Positions 22,197 to 33,277 are shown, counted from the stretch's first letter. The stretch: DNA of 64,000 bases from Symbiodinium microadriaticum (GCA_001939145.1 LSRX01000813.1:112834-176833), one strand, 5' to 3'. The notes: generated from the letters alone by a model not told the origin. Numbers and translations are program-made.

Positions 22197-23070
22197 GTAA
22201 GGAGCAGGCTGGAAAGTTGTTCTGGATGTGAGCGGGAGGTGCATGAGGCACATAAGGCTGTCAGGATTGGCCATGTTTTTGACTCAAGGGGTGATGCTGT
22301 AGCTTCTAGTGCTACCAATGCTTCGGATCCAGTGACTTGATGTATGCTACGGGTAGTGTGTGATATGCTCCTGTAGTGCGCATCGCCGTCGAGCTTTCTT
22401 CGTGTGCGGTGACACCCTTTGGGCTCCAGGGGGCCTTCTTGAGCTTTCGGCCAACTTCCAGCTACTGTTTGCAGTGTGTAGAGAAAAGTCCTTTGCAAAT
22501 TTCCGTGCTGAACCCCCCGGAGGTATGGCAGGTGCAAGTCCCGCTCTTGTCGATTTTCAAATCTGCTTGAAACCTCGGCACATACGCCAAGTATGTGTAT
22601 TGCATAGCACAGAGTTCCGGCTCTTTGCCAGGGCCTGAAGTGCGAGAGTTCCGAGGCTGGCATCGGTGTGGGAAGCGGGGATCATGTGCTGAACGCCGAC
22701 AGTTTGGGGCATTTTCAAGCGGCTTCGGGTGAAACAGAGAACACTGTCAGGCCCTGTTCTAGGGTCAGCTGCTAGTTGGTCAGTTCGCATACGGGCAGAG
22801 GGTGTCCTAGAATCTCGTTCACGAGTCGCCGAGAGCTCAGGAGTGTTCGGATCGTGATGATCGAAGATCTCACGGCTCCCAAGTCGGGATGGATCTTCGG
22901 CAGCAAGAACCAATCGACATGCCATCACTCCACCACCCCTTGCGGTTAATGCCGCAGGCAACCGACAAAGAAAAGATGATCCTTGTCGTTGTGGTTCTTG
23001 TCTTGGTGGTTGTGTTTTTCTTCAAGATGCGCACTTCTTATGGGTATTTGTTGTGCCCATGCCAATTCGA

Positions 23071-23080
23071 TTGGCTCAAG
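23071..23080 (+). other. Candidate spliced-leader relic
   Basis: TTGGCTCAAG matches the last ten bases of the dinoflagellate leader exactly. Just before it, GCCAATT (23061-23067) resembles the leader's GCCATTT. It precedes a short two-exon frame starting at 23164. Confidence 0.4.
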
Positions 23081-23163
23081 ATTTGCTGCTTTGGCTGTGC
23101 TACAGACTTCCAGCTCGAGTTCGGATCACTTGTTTTCACAGCGGAGTTGAGAGCTCCAGATTG

Positions 23164-23417
23164 ATGTTGGTGAGTATGATGGCGAAGTGCTCCAGGCGAG
23201 CGGAAGGATGGTCTTGTTCCATGCACAGGCTGCACGCGATGGGTTTCACCCACTTGACGAGCCAGGAGGAAACCCAGCGTGGTGGTCCGTCTGCACCTTG
23301 GTGGGGTTGGCGCCCGTAAGGCCCGAAAGGCGCAACCAAGACCTTGCTAAGCCGCCCAGACGGAAGGCGATGCCGAAGTCGAAACACCAGCAGACGTTCC
23401 AAGGAAGTGTTGGTTAG
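23164..23417 (+). CDS. Possible small two-exon gene, unknown product
   Basis: ATG TTG is followed by GTGAGT. Removing 26 bp (23170-23195, GT-AG) restores a frame reading ASGRMVLFHAQAARDGFHPL then DEPGGNPAWWSVCTLVG, a basic tail and a TAG at 23415. The product is 76 residues. No family is recognised. The very short intron and the leader-like string 84 bp upstream are the reasons to list it. It could instead be one coding exon of a larger gene beginning at the AG at 23195. Confidence 0.35.
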
Positions 23418-23843
23418 ACTCCGTGTCTGAAGTCTTTTTTTTTTTTCGCAACCTTTCGAAAGTGGACAACCTCCGGCCCCAGCATTTTCAAAAGTCATCA
23501 ATCTGTCACTCTTCTGAGCAAAGAGCTTGCTTCTCTCGCGTGGGCTGCCTCACAGAAAGTCCTCCGACCACTAAGGCACTTTAAAGTGACATGAATCTAC
23601 AATCTACTGGATGGCAAAAAATCGGTGTGTCTCAAGCCCAAAGCAACGATGTTCCGTTTGAGCATAGACAGAGCGACAACAAAAAAGTCTCACGCCGGAC
23701 AAGAGATGACTCGGAAGGCAAATTCCCGAGTATGGGGATGTGCACAGTCTTGGCTGTTCAGACGCAACATCTTCTGTGTGAAGCGGCCAGAAACAGCCTG
23801 CGCTTGACAAAGCCGTTCTTCTTGTTCCTGTTCTTGGAGGCAG

Positions 23844-24750
23844 CGCCTGTACGGGGCCGTGCAGTGGAGCACAATTTCTACTGGGGGGGTGGGGTGGGGG
23901 GGGGNNNNNNNNNNNNNNNNNNNNNNNNNNNNNNNNNNNNNNNNNNNNNNNNNNNNNNNNNNNNNNNNNNNNNNNNNNNNNNNNNNNNNNNNNNNNNNNN
24001 NNNNNNNNNNNNNNNNNNNNNNNNNNNNNNNNNNNNNNNNNNNNNNNNNNNNNNNNNNNNNNNNNNNNNNNNNNNNNNNNNNNNNNNNNNNNNNNNNNNN
24101 NNNNNNNNNNNNNNNNNNNNNNNNNNNNNNNNNNNNNNNNNNNNNNNNNNNNNNNNNNNNNNNNNNNNNNNNNNNNNNNNNNNNNNNNNNNNNNNNNNNN
24201 NNNNNNNNNNNNNNNNNNNNNNNNNNNNNNNNNNNNNNNNNNNNNNNNNNNNNNNNNNNNNNNNNNNNNNNNNNNNNNNNNNNNNNNNNNNNNNNNNNNN
24301 NNNNNNNNNNNNNNNNNNNNNNNNNNNNNNNNNNNNNNNNNNNNNNNNNNNNNNNNNNNNNNNNNNNNNNNNNNNNNNNNNNNNNNNNNNNNNNNNNNNN
24401 NNNNNNNNNNNNNNNNNNNNNNNNNNNNNNNNNNNNNNNNNNNNNNNNNNNNNNNNNNNNNNNNNNNNNNNNNNNNNNNNNNNNNNNNNNNNNNNNNNNN
24501 NNNNNNNNNNNNNNNNNNAGATGCCGAAACTTTGAATTTTGAAGACCCTGCGAAGAAAAAACCTTCAAAATGCAAAGAAACGCATGGGAAAATTGCATTT
24601 TCGCACAAAGTTCCTATGAGCTTCTAGTGTTTTCGGCACCTGCGAAAGCTCTTGATCTGGTCAAAACGCGCCTTTGGCTCGAGTTTTGGCCTCGACGCCG
24701 TCTGGCGCCAACATGAAAATGTCTCCCAGCGCACGGCCCCGTACCGGCGC
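23844..24750. repeat. Inverted repeat flanking the assembly gap
   Basis: GCGCCTGTACGGGGCCGTGC (23843-23862) matches the reverse complement of 24731-24750 with one mismatch. They lie on either side of the run of N. The left side also ends in a G run next to the gap. Confidence 0.6.
23905..24518. other. Assembly gap (614 N)
   Basis: Unsequenced. It begins directly after a G-rich run. Confidence 1.
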
Positions 24751-26510
24751 CGGAACCCTGTTCTTGTTCCTGTTCTTGTGCTTCTTCTTCTTGTGGGGGA
24801 GTTGTTGTTCCGACGAGACGGACGACACAAAAGACGGTGATCGTCGCTTTGACTTGTTCTCGGGCGACTTCAGGTTCGACGACGTGGCATCACGAGTGAT
24901 GCTGTTGTTCTTCCCGGCCCAGGTGCTCGCTTTGACGGTCAGAAGAGCTAGTCGGGGTTTGAGAAGTGATGCGAAGTGCAGAGATGCAATGCTTTGCATT
25001 CAGCACGTGTTTGCTGATGGCCTTCATTGCCTCGGAATTCACGAACTTTCAAAGCCAAAGCGAGCATTCGTGTGGTGAGAGAGTTGGCAAGTGGCCGTAC
25101 TGTCTTGCTCATAGGGTCAAGCAGTGCACCTGACCCTAACTTCTCGTAGTTAACTTTGAGATCAGTAGCTCCGCCGCGACAGGGTCGCCACGTGCCCGAG
25201 TTCCAACGGCTGAGGAAGCTGAGCAGATTCGACGCTATTTCCGGCTGCAAACGAGCTCGGATGACGATTTCGTAATCTTTTCCTTGTGAGTTCTGTCGAG
25301 CGGCCTCGCACTTCACAGACAGTGCACCTTTTTGCACCAGCAAGGCACAAGGATTCTCAAACTGTTAGCCACGCGAGAATAGCAGACGAAGCAAATAAGC
25401 GATTTTTCGCGCCTGTCCGTGTTTGGAGCGATGGAGGTTTTTGCTCCCATTTCGACTTTGATGGACACTGGCCGCGAGCCAGCTGTTTTTCTCAATTACA
25501 TGCAAACCCAAGCACATGGGCATATGGGATGCCCTGCAGCTAAAACTGGGATCTCCGTCGACACAGATATACACAGAAATGATGCATTGAAGACACGCTT
25601 TTTTTCTCCTTTTCGCCCTTGCAGAGCTGATGAGAGTTGGAACCTGTGGAGGGCCGAGATCCAGTGCACCGAATGATTCTACGGAGGTTTTGATTTAAGC
25701 CATTTTCGAGCTTGCGCGTCTGCTCAACTGCAACGCATTGCTCTCAAGATTAGTTGCTGGCTTCCCCCCCTCTCGATAAGGAACGAGCGCACGAGGTCGA
25801 TGCCGACTTGATTCCAAGTACTGTGTATCATGTGGCACTTAGCCTCTTGCCGAGTCCAGGCTTGCTGATTTTTGAGAGGGTGCCGGATTTGGCTGGTAGA
25901 CTGCGGTCGAATCCCGTTTGCCTCCCTTAGTCTTAGTTATTCTTCCCAATATTTTGACAATCTTCCCACCAGAGAGAAGCGCAGGCAGAGACTGCCTTGT
26001 GCAAGATTCTCGACGCTGGATCAAAGTCAGCACAGGAACCGGATCGACAGAAAGCTCGTCCGAGGCTTCAGCTGTGCACCTAGACTGTGCCAGCTTGGGT
26101 GCATCCCAGTGCCATTTTTGTCTCAGCCAGGGAACCAGGCCTGAGACCCAATTCGGATACTTCTTCGTTGACAGCGGTTGCGCGCGGCAGTTGCAGTATG
26201 GAGCAGTAGAAAGGATCCACCATGCCCCGTCGGTGTTTGTCTCGTGTGCGTGGGCGATATTGCGACGATGCTGGGTAAGATGCTTGAGTGACGGCTTTAC
26301 CGACGTTGCCCATCATTGGAGATGCGGGCAGTTGCTAGCAAAGCAGTCCACAAGTCTTCATGATCACCAACTCATTGCATCTGATCGAAAGAGGCTTCTT
26401 TTCGGCTGGTAGTCAGCTGACATCAGGCGACATCCGGCTAGGGTCCAGTTGCACCTGCACTGACAAGCACATACCTTTGACTGTGGGAGGACCGAGAGGG
26501 CATAGGGTTT
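24519..26510. other. No gene assigned
   Basis: At 24,660-25,080 both strands are open for over 110 codons: the + frame is hydrophobic (FLFLFLCFFFLW), the minus frame lysine/asparagine-rich, mirror images of one repetitive stretch. A + frame of 164 codons (25918-26412) has no motif. Confidence 0.3.
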
Positions 26511-26519
26511 TATATCTGG

Positions 26520-26682
26520 ATATCATATCATATTCTATTCTATCCTATTCTATCCTATTCTATCCTATTCTATCCTATTCTATCCTATTCTATCCTATCC
26601 TATCCTATCCTATGCTATGCTATGCTATTCTATTCTATTCTATTCTATTCTATTCTATTCCATTATATTATATTATATCGAC
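26520..26682. repeat. (TATTC/TATCC)n pentanucleotide array
   Basis: About 160 bp of CTATT/CTATC units. Confidence 0.95.
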
Positions 26683-27089
26683 GCAGCGGCCAACGGCCCG
26701 ACGGCCTGGTCATGCGCCTCGGCTCGGAGGGGTCCTGGCTGTGCTTGAGGGAAAACGAGGTTCTGTCACGACATCGGTCAATTTCAGGCGCTGTAGAATC
26801 TGCCATGGAATGCCATAGTGGCCTAGTGCCGCTTGAAGACCATTGCAAGCACATGCTTGGTCACAGCTAAGAGTACTTGATGAAGCAACTCCAACAGCTT
26901 CTGCAACGGCCTTATGTGACCTTCTTTGCAAAACCATCTATGGGGAGTCCGTGCCAAGGTTTCGCCGCTGCGGATTTCGCAGGGCACGAGCCTCAGGGCA
27001 CAGGTTTTCAGAATGGGCACTGAAATGCAGCACTTCCTGTGGAATGCAGGAACATTCCCCCTTTGGTTTGCCATGAGCCCTTTGCCCAT

Positions 27090-27336
27090 GGGTGGCAGAC
27101 ACGGCGGCTCAACCTAAATCTCCATGCAGTCTCCACACCCCCTCAGCCCTGCCTTCTCTATGTCTATGTGGCTCGAGTCATACCAGACGAAGTTGCGACA
27201 GGCACAAAGGCGGAGGAAGCAGAATGCTCGAAGTGGTCGTTTCTCATTCGGACCAGCCCTCATGTCAGGTAAGCTGGCAAAGACATGGTCTGGCATTCGG
27301 ATGTGTGGCAGTGTTATCCTCGGAGCTGTGAGGTGA
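27090..27336 (+). other. Possible exon, frame undecided
   Basis: All three + frames are open and two look coding. One reads LLYVYVARVIPDEVATGTKA and would end at a good donor (TCAG/GTAAGC near 27,268). Another reads WLESYQTKLRQAQRRRKQ and runs on to 27,336. I cannot choose. Confidence 0.25.
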
Positions 27337-27646
27337 GGTTGTGATTCAAGCACCAGCTCGTTTTTGAAGCTTACCTCTGACGGGGCATAAGACGCGTTCT
27401 ACGCTGTTCAGAAGAGTTGGAATGGCAGAGCGTGTGCGTTTCAATGTTGACGATCACTGGCTTTACCCAGCAGAGGTTGCTACTGGTCCTTACTGTACTC
27501 TGTGAGCATGCAAAAGCAGAAAGGAGCCATAGCCGGACCTATGTTTGCGTCAGAGTCTGCGTGCATGGAGACGTGCGTGAACGTGCTGCAAGCGACCCCA
27601 TCCGACAGAACGACTAATAACTAGCCTGAAGCACTAAACGCTTGCC

Positions 27647-27935
27647 ATGTCTGCCAAGGCGGGTGCACTGCGCCACAATGTGGTGAGTCCGGAGGAGAAG
27701 CTTGGTCTCCGCTTCTTCAAGTCAAAGGTTGGGCTCTAGCAGGCTCTGTCCATGCCCCGCAGACAGATTTGGCTCAATCGTACATGATGGTGTTCAAGCA
27801 AGCCAGTAAGTAATCTGTAAACTCGTTGAAGCTGAACTTGAAGGTATTTACGGCTTCCGCTCCAAGAACCACCGGGGGCTAGTAAATGAGCTGAGCAAAT
27901 ACATCACAGAGGAAGTATCCCAACATAAGCAATAG
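27647..27935 (+). CDS. Complete 71-residue protein, unknown function, two tiny introns
   Basis: Exons 27647-27727, 27763-27805 and 27844-27935 join in phase into one reading frame from ATG to TAG. The pieces read SPEEKLGLRFFKSK, TDLAQSYMMVFKQAS, IYGFRSKNHRGLVNEL and SKYITEEVSQHKQ: basic, helical, without a signal peptide or clear membrane helix. Both introns are GT-AG and only 35 and 38 bp (donors GTTGGG and GTAAGT). Without removing them each exon runs into a stop. I do not recognise the family; the tyrosine- and lysine-rich centre could suit a small subunit of an organelle complex, which is a guess. No neighbour gives a functional hint. Confidence 0.6.
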
Positions 27936-28429
27936 CTCCGCAGCCTGATTCGCAGCCGGATTCTTGGAGAGCTTGCGATGTCCGAGAAACCTTGCGCGTA
28001 CTGCTGTAGCGTAGTTGATTGGGCGCGTGGTTGTCGCAGTTCAGTGTTGGTGGCTTTGCTTGAGCTAGACCTTGCTTGCCATGCCTCGAGCCACAAGGCT
28101 GGATCCCAGGATGATTCCGAATCCGCAATGCCGCGGTGTCGGTGGCCTGGGTGGCCCAGGCTTTGGCATCCACAACACCATCCGTGGAAATGCAGAGGCG
28201 AACCCTGAGCCATGGAGCATGGAAAGAGTGTCTCTGAGAGTCCTTGAGTATCGAAGCCGGGCAACGAACGAACGCGATTGTTGCAAGCTGGAAGCCGCAG
28301 TATGAGTTTTCCTTCGGTACGTTCTATCGCGCTCAATGCACCTGTGTGCAGAGAAGTCCAAATATGTTGATTTGGGGGCAAGAGGGTTTGGACTTGCGGC
28401 TCGCCCGGATTTTCGTTGGAGTTTAGAGC

Positions 28430-28932
28430 ATGGCCGTTGCATCCAAGGAGTATGTCCCATCTTCTGCACAGACGGATGAACAAGGCCAGAAAAGTGGGAC
28501 CATGTCAAGTTTTGCCGTCTCGGATAGAGCAACTCCAAATGTTGCCCCTTCAAGCAGTACGGTCTCGACGCTCCCTTTACCATTGTGACATCACTGGACA
28601 TCCGTGAAGAGTAAAATAAACCACGAACTTCAAAGCCAACAGCCCCCTGCAGGGAATGTGACTTTGAGTGCCTGGGCCAGCTTTCTGCCAGCAGAAATGC
28701 CGCTTGAGCATCGATCCAACAGCCTTTGCCGCGGGGTATTCTTGCTCGTACGCCATGTCTCCACAAAAGTTCCGCGATGGTATTTTCGCGCAGGGCATGG
28801 ACAAGGTTTTATGGCAGGTTCTCTGAATTCGCCAGTAGGGAACCTGGGGAACCAACTTCTCCAACTCTAATTGATGGCGGCTTTGGCTCTTTCGATGATT
28901 GTGGGGCCGGGGCTTCTAACGAGGAGCACTGA
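28430..28932 (+). CDS. Probable multi-exon gene, unknown product
   Basis: ATG 28430 opens a serine/threonine-rich segment (MAVASKEYVPSSAQTDEQ, ATPNVAPSSSTVSTL). A second segment after the AG at 28694 reads SIDPTAFAAGYSCSYAMSPQ then KFRDGIF. The last reads FSEFASREPGEPTSPTLIDG then FGSFDDCGAGASNEEH and ends at TGA 28930. Segments two and three join in frame if 28 bp (28790-28817, GC-AG) is an intron; alternatively a single-base frame break near 28,805 gives continuous coding through both. The N-terminal segment may end at a GT near 28,562. No family recognised. Confidence 0.45.
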
Positions 28933-28939
28933 ACCCAAG

Positions 28940-29880
28940 ATAGCCAAATTCAGACGGTAGACAGGAGCGCCTGTGACATGTGCATGTACTGCCCCTAGAG
29001 ACATGAGTCAGCGATTCGGTAGTGGCCGAGTCGGATTTCTTGGAAAGGAACGATGCCAGTACAATCTATCTTACCTCAAGCCTCTGCAGCCAGATTTCAC
29101 ATCTTGAACTTTACACTCCGTCAGGTCCGGCAAATTTGGCCAAGCCTCAGTCTGGCCGACGGAGGTTTTACTACCAAGAAATGGCATCTCGATCGGAGTT
29201 CAGAACTGACTTGGCATCTCTTGGTGGTATGCTAGCAAGCGTCGACGCAGGTCAGATTCAGATCTTGGAGGCTTGGTGCCGTGGACGCAAGAAACACGCA
29301 TTGCAGAATGCAGGCGCCTGTCTTGGCGCCTAATGGGTATAGGCGAGGTACCGCTCAAGAAGTCGACAGCTAGAGACAATGTTCGCCCGCGTCTTTGCTT
29401 TAAGTGGACAGTAACCTTTCCCAATTTGTGGTAGTGCAAACGAGTCCAAGCAAGTATGCCACATGCACCGTTGAAAATTAGGAAGAGTTCATGTCAGGTT
29501 AGGCATCGAAATCGTAGCTGCGAAGGAACGGTTGGCTCAGGTATGGCCATCCGTCCGACCCCAGTCGGCGCATCGACGTCTCCGCACGCGTGTCTGAGTT
29601 TCTGCGTGGTCCTGGGCAAATCGGTGCCGGGACGCTTGAAAGCACAGCAAAGGGAAACTGGACTTGCAAACGCTTTAATGATCCGCCAGAGCTGCGAGGT
29701 TGGCGAACTTGGTGCGCGAAGGCTGCTACAGCTTCCTAGCTGATTTGCACGGATCTCGCGACTGGCAAGACATTGTTTGTTCTGATTTCACCGCAAGCCC
29801 ATGGCTTGTCCAGCTGAGGGGGCGAGCAAGTCAGGCTGGAAGCCACCTCCAGCTTTTGGGGCCAGGTTCAACAAGCAGCA
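28940..29880. other. No gene assigned
   Basis: Short + frames (for example 29022-29333 and 29053-29235) overlap each other; none is recognisable. Confidence 0.3.
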
Positions 29881-29887
29881 CCGAAAT

Positions 29888-29989
29888 GGGGGTTTCCGAA
29901 AACTAGGGGTACCTTATTTTGGGGTCCTTATAATAAGGATCCTACTATTTAAGGTACTATATTAGGGTCCCCTACTTTCGGAAACCCCC
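29888..29989 (+). mobile_element. MITE-like palindromic element, copy B
   Basis: 102 bp with terminal inverted repeats: GGGGGTTTCCGAAAA at the left and its near reverse complement ending CTTTCGGAAACCCCC at the right. The inner arms also pair (AGGGGTACCTTA against the GGTCCCCT end; GGATCC in the middle). AAAT lies directly outside both ends (29884-29887, 29990-29993). It matches copy A at 17,137-17,272 in opposite orientation. It encodes nothing. Confidence 0.7.
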
Positions 29990-29999
29990 AAATGTTCAG

Positions 30000-30720
30000 G
30001 GTAGGGTATTCGGGTTTTGATGTCTGCAGAGCACTGCTTCGACCGGCGAGACTGATCGTGAAACCAGGACCCAGCACCCTTTGTCTGGAAGAAGCTGATG
30101 GTTCGGTACCGGCCATCTTCACATTGATCCAGACAGTGTTGCCAGCCGGATCCTATCCACAAGCAGAAGCAGAAGCACGACGCATGCTCTCCTTGCTCCC
30201 CGAGTTCTTCGGCAGTGACTCTGGCTCGCTCCGAAACTCCGGTCAAAGGGCTACTGCAGCAGTCAGAGTCACGCGCTCCGAGCGGCAATAATGTTCTTGA
30301 CTGATGCTACATTCGCTCGCTGCCAACATGTGCGAACAAGATCAGCCCTGCGGTCCGGCAAGCCCTTCTCGATTGCAAAACAGTGATAAGTCCGTCCCAA
30401 GCTTCTTTGGGAGGAGACACCGACCTACGTGACAGCCTCAAAAGAGCACCTGACCTGTCCTTTTCAAAGCACTCGGAGCGCATCAAAGCACTGAGGTGCC
30501 GCCTCCTCGCTGGCGGGGGACCTTTGCAACCTTGCCCTCCCGACCTCCTGAGAGCGAGGCACAGTTTTTTTTTCTGTTCTTCGAAGTTCTCCCAAAAGGG
30601 GTTCACTGCATCGCAGGCTGGGCAGCTTGCATGGGCCGTGAAGCACCTGAAGGCCGGGCATTGCCAGGGGCAAGGGCAGCTCTGGCTCTCGCCTAGGCTC
30701 GCCTAAGCCTCCCGACAGGT
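30000..30720. other. No gene assigned
   Basis: A + frame at 29992-30291 reads plausibly in its middle (TLIQTVLPAGSYPQAEAEA) and might supply upstream exons of the gene that follows, but this is unproven. Confidence 0.25.
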
Positions 30721-31187
30721 CGACAAGGTGCGCAGCATCTTGGAAAGATGGCCACATGGTGCAGCCGTGGCCTCAGCCGGCTGTGCAATCGGCCATCCTC
30801 TCATACGAGTGGCTTGACAGTGAGCGGGAGGCGTTGATCGATGACGAAAGCCAGCACCTCAAGATTCTAGCCATGCTGCGGAATGTGAAGCAGCGCAAAG
30901 GACGAGCAGTTGCAGGCTTGTTCTGGTCAGGGATTTGAAAGCCCTGTGCCCTCGGCCCTGCAGCCTCGACGGGTCTCCCATGCCCAGTACACGCCATGGG
31001 TCGATGTTTTGTGACGCTCAGCGAAGCCTAGACAATACCCTGTTCCACCTCGCCGCGGCGAATCCGGGCCGTGCTGCAGAACAGCCTGAAGGTGCTGGCG
31101 AGGCTTTCCTGCTTCGATGTTGAGGCTTCACATGCGTTGAGGGTCTACGGAAGGCTTCTTGAAGAGCTTGCGGATTTGCTACCGTAG
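30721..31187 (+). CDS. Probable multi-exon gene, helical protein of unknown function
   Basis: Two convincing + strand segments. About 30,775-30,930 reads QSAILSYEWLDSEREALIDD then SQHLKILAMLRNVKQRKGRA. About 31,065-31,187 reads VLQNSLKVLARLSCFDVEAS then HALRVYGRLLEELADLLP and ends at TAG 31185. A third frame at 30,720-30,815 (VDKVRSILERWPHGAAVASA) overlaps the first segment, so the upstream exon border is unsettled. Leucine/alanine-rich helices with charged faces suggest a helical-repeat or coiled-coil protein. The (GAT)n array begins 80 bp after the stop. Confidence 0.45.
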
Positions 31188-31268
31188 TGTTGAATCTGGG
31201 TGTGCACGGATGGTGGGCAGGACTCGGTTTCAGGGTGCTTCAACAACACAGGAGGCTGGATGTTGAAG

Positions 31269-31425
31269 GAGATGATGATGATGATGATGATGATGAGGAG
31301 GAGGAGGAGGATGATGTTGGTGATCATGATGATGATGATGATGATGCTGATGATGATGATGATGATGATGATGAGGAGGAGGAGGAGGATGATGTTGGTG
31401 ATCATGATGATGATGATGATGATGC

Positions 31426-31455
<30 letters not shown>
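31269..31455. repeat. (GAT)n array with an internal 78-bp duplication
   Basis: GAT runs interrupted by GAGGAGGAGGAGGAGGATG (31295 and 31373) and by GTTGGTGATCAT. The interrupted block occurs twice with a 78-bp offset. The + frame would encode an Asp/Glu tract, but all frames are open and this follows a gene's stop. Confidence 0.9.
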
Positions 31456-31456
<1 letters not shown>

Positions 31457-31580
31457 AGTTGCAGTTAGGCACACCCTGGAATAAAGTTGAAATCGTTTAC
31501 AACTTCTGTAGCACACAATCGAGTGCCGGGCCCAAATGCATCGCTGAGCACATGGGTTTCAGTTCGTGTGCAGCTTGCAC

Positions 31581-32493
31581 CTAGCTGACTGCCCGTCCTT
31601 CTAGTTCATCTCCATGCAGCCTTCCCGTGTCAACTGCATCTTGGAGATAACTCGCATCGCTCGAATCTAGCCTGAAGCCTGGCAGCCATGGCTCTCCGAT
31701 CTTGCTTGCCCGTGCGGAGCCTTGCCGAGCTGCCGGCGTGGACATCACGGGCATCCAATCCACATTTTCAGGACTGCCTCTCTTGATTAACATGCTGTCG
31801 CATTTTTCCCTTTGTGTTGCGGTGGGGAGGGGTTCTCGCTTTGGCCTGTTCAGCATGATGCTAATGGTGCTGCAGCCGACAAGCGCCAACCGACCCAAAC
31901 CAATGCAATCACCCGGCATGCTCGACAAATCCCGCTTTGGCATTTGTCGCAAGAGCATTTGAGCCTGCCTGTATCGATGGTGCGCAGGCGTTGCCTGTTC
32001 ATGTTACACAGTCTCTTCCATTGCTGCTCCTTTCGTTGCACCAGCAGCATGTGATGCTTGTCAGCACGTTGCTATCGAAGGGGGGCTACATCCAGAGAAG
32101 CTAGGTGCAGAGGTTGTGTAACTCGTGCCCGGTGCGGATGGACCAAGCCTGTGAAGGTGTTGTGGCGATTCGAAACATGCCGTTCACACGAGATGTAGAG
32201 GGGAAAGCTCCGGCACGGCGAAGAGCTGCAAACTCCTTCCCGATTCCAAACCCATCATACACAACGGTTTCTGTCTTGAAGACTGGATGATCCAACATGT
32301 GGATCGCACGGTTTAGATCTTTCCACTCGGCTACAGGATATGGAAACGGCTTGCGGCTTTCCAGTCGTGCTGAATGCTCAACCTGCCCCCGCCCGCGAAA
32401 CACGCAAAACCCCGTGCTGCGAGGGAGCTGCCGTGGCAGAAGCGCTGCCTGAAGGACTCTGTCGCCACCCTTGGCTCGGCAGCCAGATCGCAC
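31581..32493 (-). pseudogene. Possible degenerate minus-strand gene
   Basis: Minus-strand frames 32493-32101, 32050-31850 and 31958-31581 are each gene-like in places: EWKDLNRAIHMLDHPVF with VVYDGFGIGKEFAALRRAG, then RLKCSCDKCQSGICRACR, then KRGSPENVDWMPVM. Stops and frame changes separate them, so this could be a decayed gene or mobile-element relic, or exons of one minus-strand gene. No family recognised. Confidence 0.25.
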
Positions 32494-32793
32494 TGGGGAC
32501 TTTACTCAGTGAAGAAGCACCCTTTCACTTTCGCACCACGGAGTACATTGTAATACTATAGAGCTACGACATGAGAACAGGCTTCTGTGGTTGTGTGCAT
32601 TTGTGCCGCAAGGCCAGAGCCCCCGTGTAGTAGTTTGTTACTGTGTTCTCTTACTGTAAACTGTGACAACATATGACCACATGTTTGGAACGGCTTGCAA
32701 TGAGAAGTTCAGCTAGCAACACCTTTTCAAACCTGAAGAGTCAAGGCCCAGTTCCAAAGAAAAGCAGGCTCACTCTCTTTCACCACCCTATTT

Positions 32794-33277
32794 TCATCTC
32801 ACCGAGGACTGGCCTTTGGCCTTTCCGCCTGCGTCCTCAGCCGCCGTGGCGTGCACGGCGCGCGCAGCACGTGGCCCGCCCGCTGCTCCAGCATCTCGAC
32901 TCGACGGCTGCTCGATTTTGGACGCGTATTGAGCCGTTTTCTGAGGGATTGCCCGCGGCTGTGGGGAGATCGACGACGAGCTCATTGAGGGCTGGGTGGT
33001 GAAATACCGGCTCCAGGGCTAAACTTGCGGCCTTCGCGTTCGCGGCGTTCGCGTTCGCATTCTGTCTCCGAGGTCGTCCGACCGGGAGCGCCTCGGGCTC
33101 GCAGTCGTCGAGGCGCGTAGCCTGGGACGGTCTTGTAAGAGCGAATTCCAGGAATGCAGTCTGCTCCCAGTTTTGGGAGCGCTCCTGTTTCATGCCGCCA
33201 GCCAAGCCTTCAAAAGCGCGCTGAGGCGACCAAGGCTCAGAAGATGCTCCAGCCGCTCTGCACCTGGGAGGACTCAT
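32794..33277 (-). other. Minus-strand open frame(s), coding status unclear
   Basis: A 146-codon frame contains MKQERSQNWEQTAFLEFAL and a short Asn-Ala repeat from a GCGTTC tandem (33035-33060). The + strand has an equally long frame (33154-33474; WEDSWALAWRALGVAF). I cannot decide the strand. Confidence 0.2.

Noticed and set aside
22004-22663. 219-codon minus frame overlapping by ATGA with a 153-codon minus frame (21546-22007)
   Set aside because: Looks like a coupled pair, but the + strand carries a better exon with proper splice sites (22131-22196) and neither minus protein shows a motif; probably antisense shadow.
24660-25080. Signal-peptide-like hydrophobic frame on + beside the gap
   Set aside because: The minus strand reads equally open as a Lys/Asn-rich frame; both derive from a TTC/GAA-rich stretch.
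27768-27777. TTTGGCTCAA as a spliced-leader relic
   Set aside because: It lies inside exon 2 of the 71-residue gene and encodes part of TDLAQS, so the match is coincidental.
27848-28766. Two overlapping minus frames of 211 and 233 codons
   Set aside because: They lie antisense to two + strand genes that splice in phase; length alone is not evidence here.
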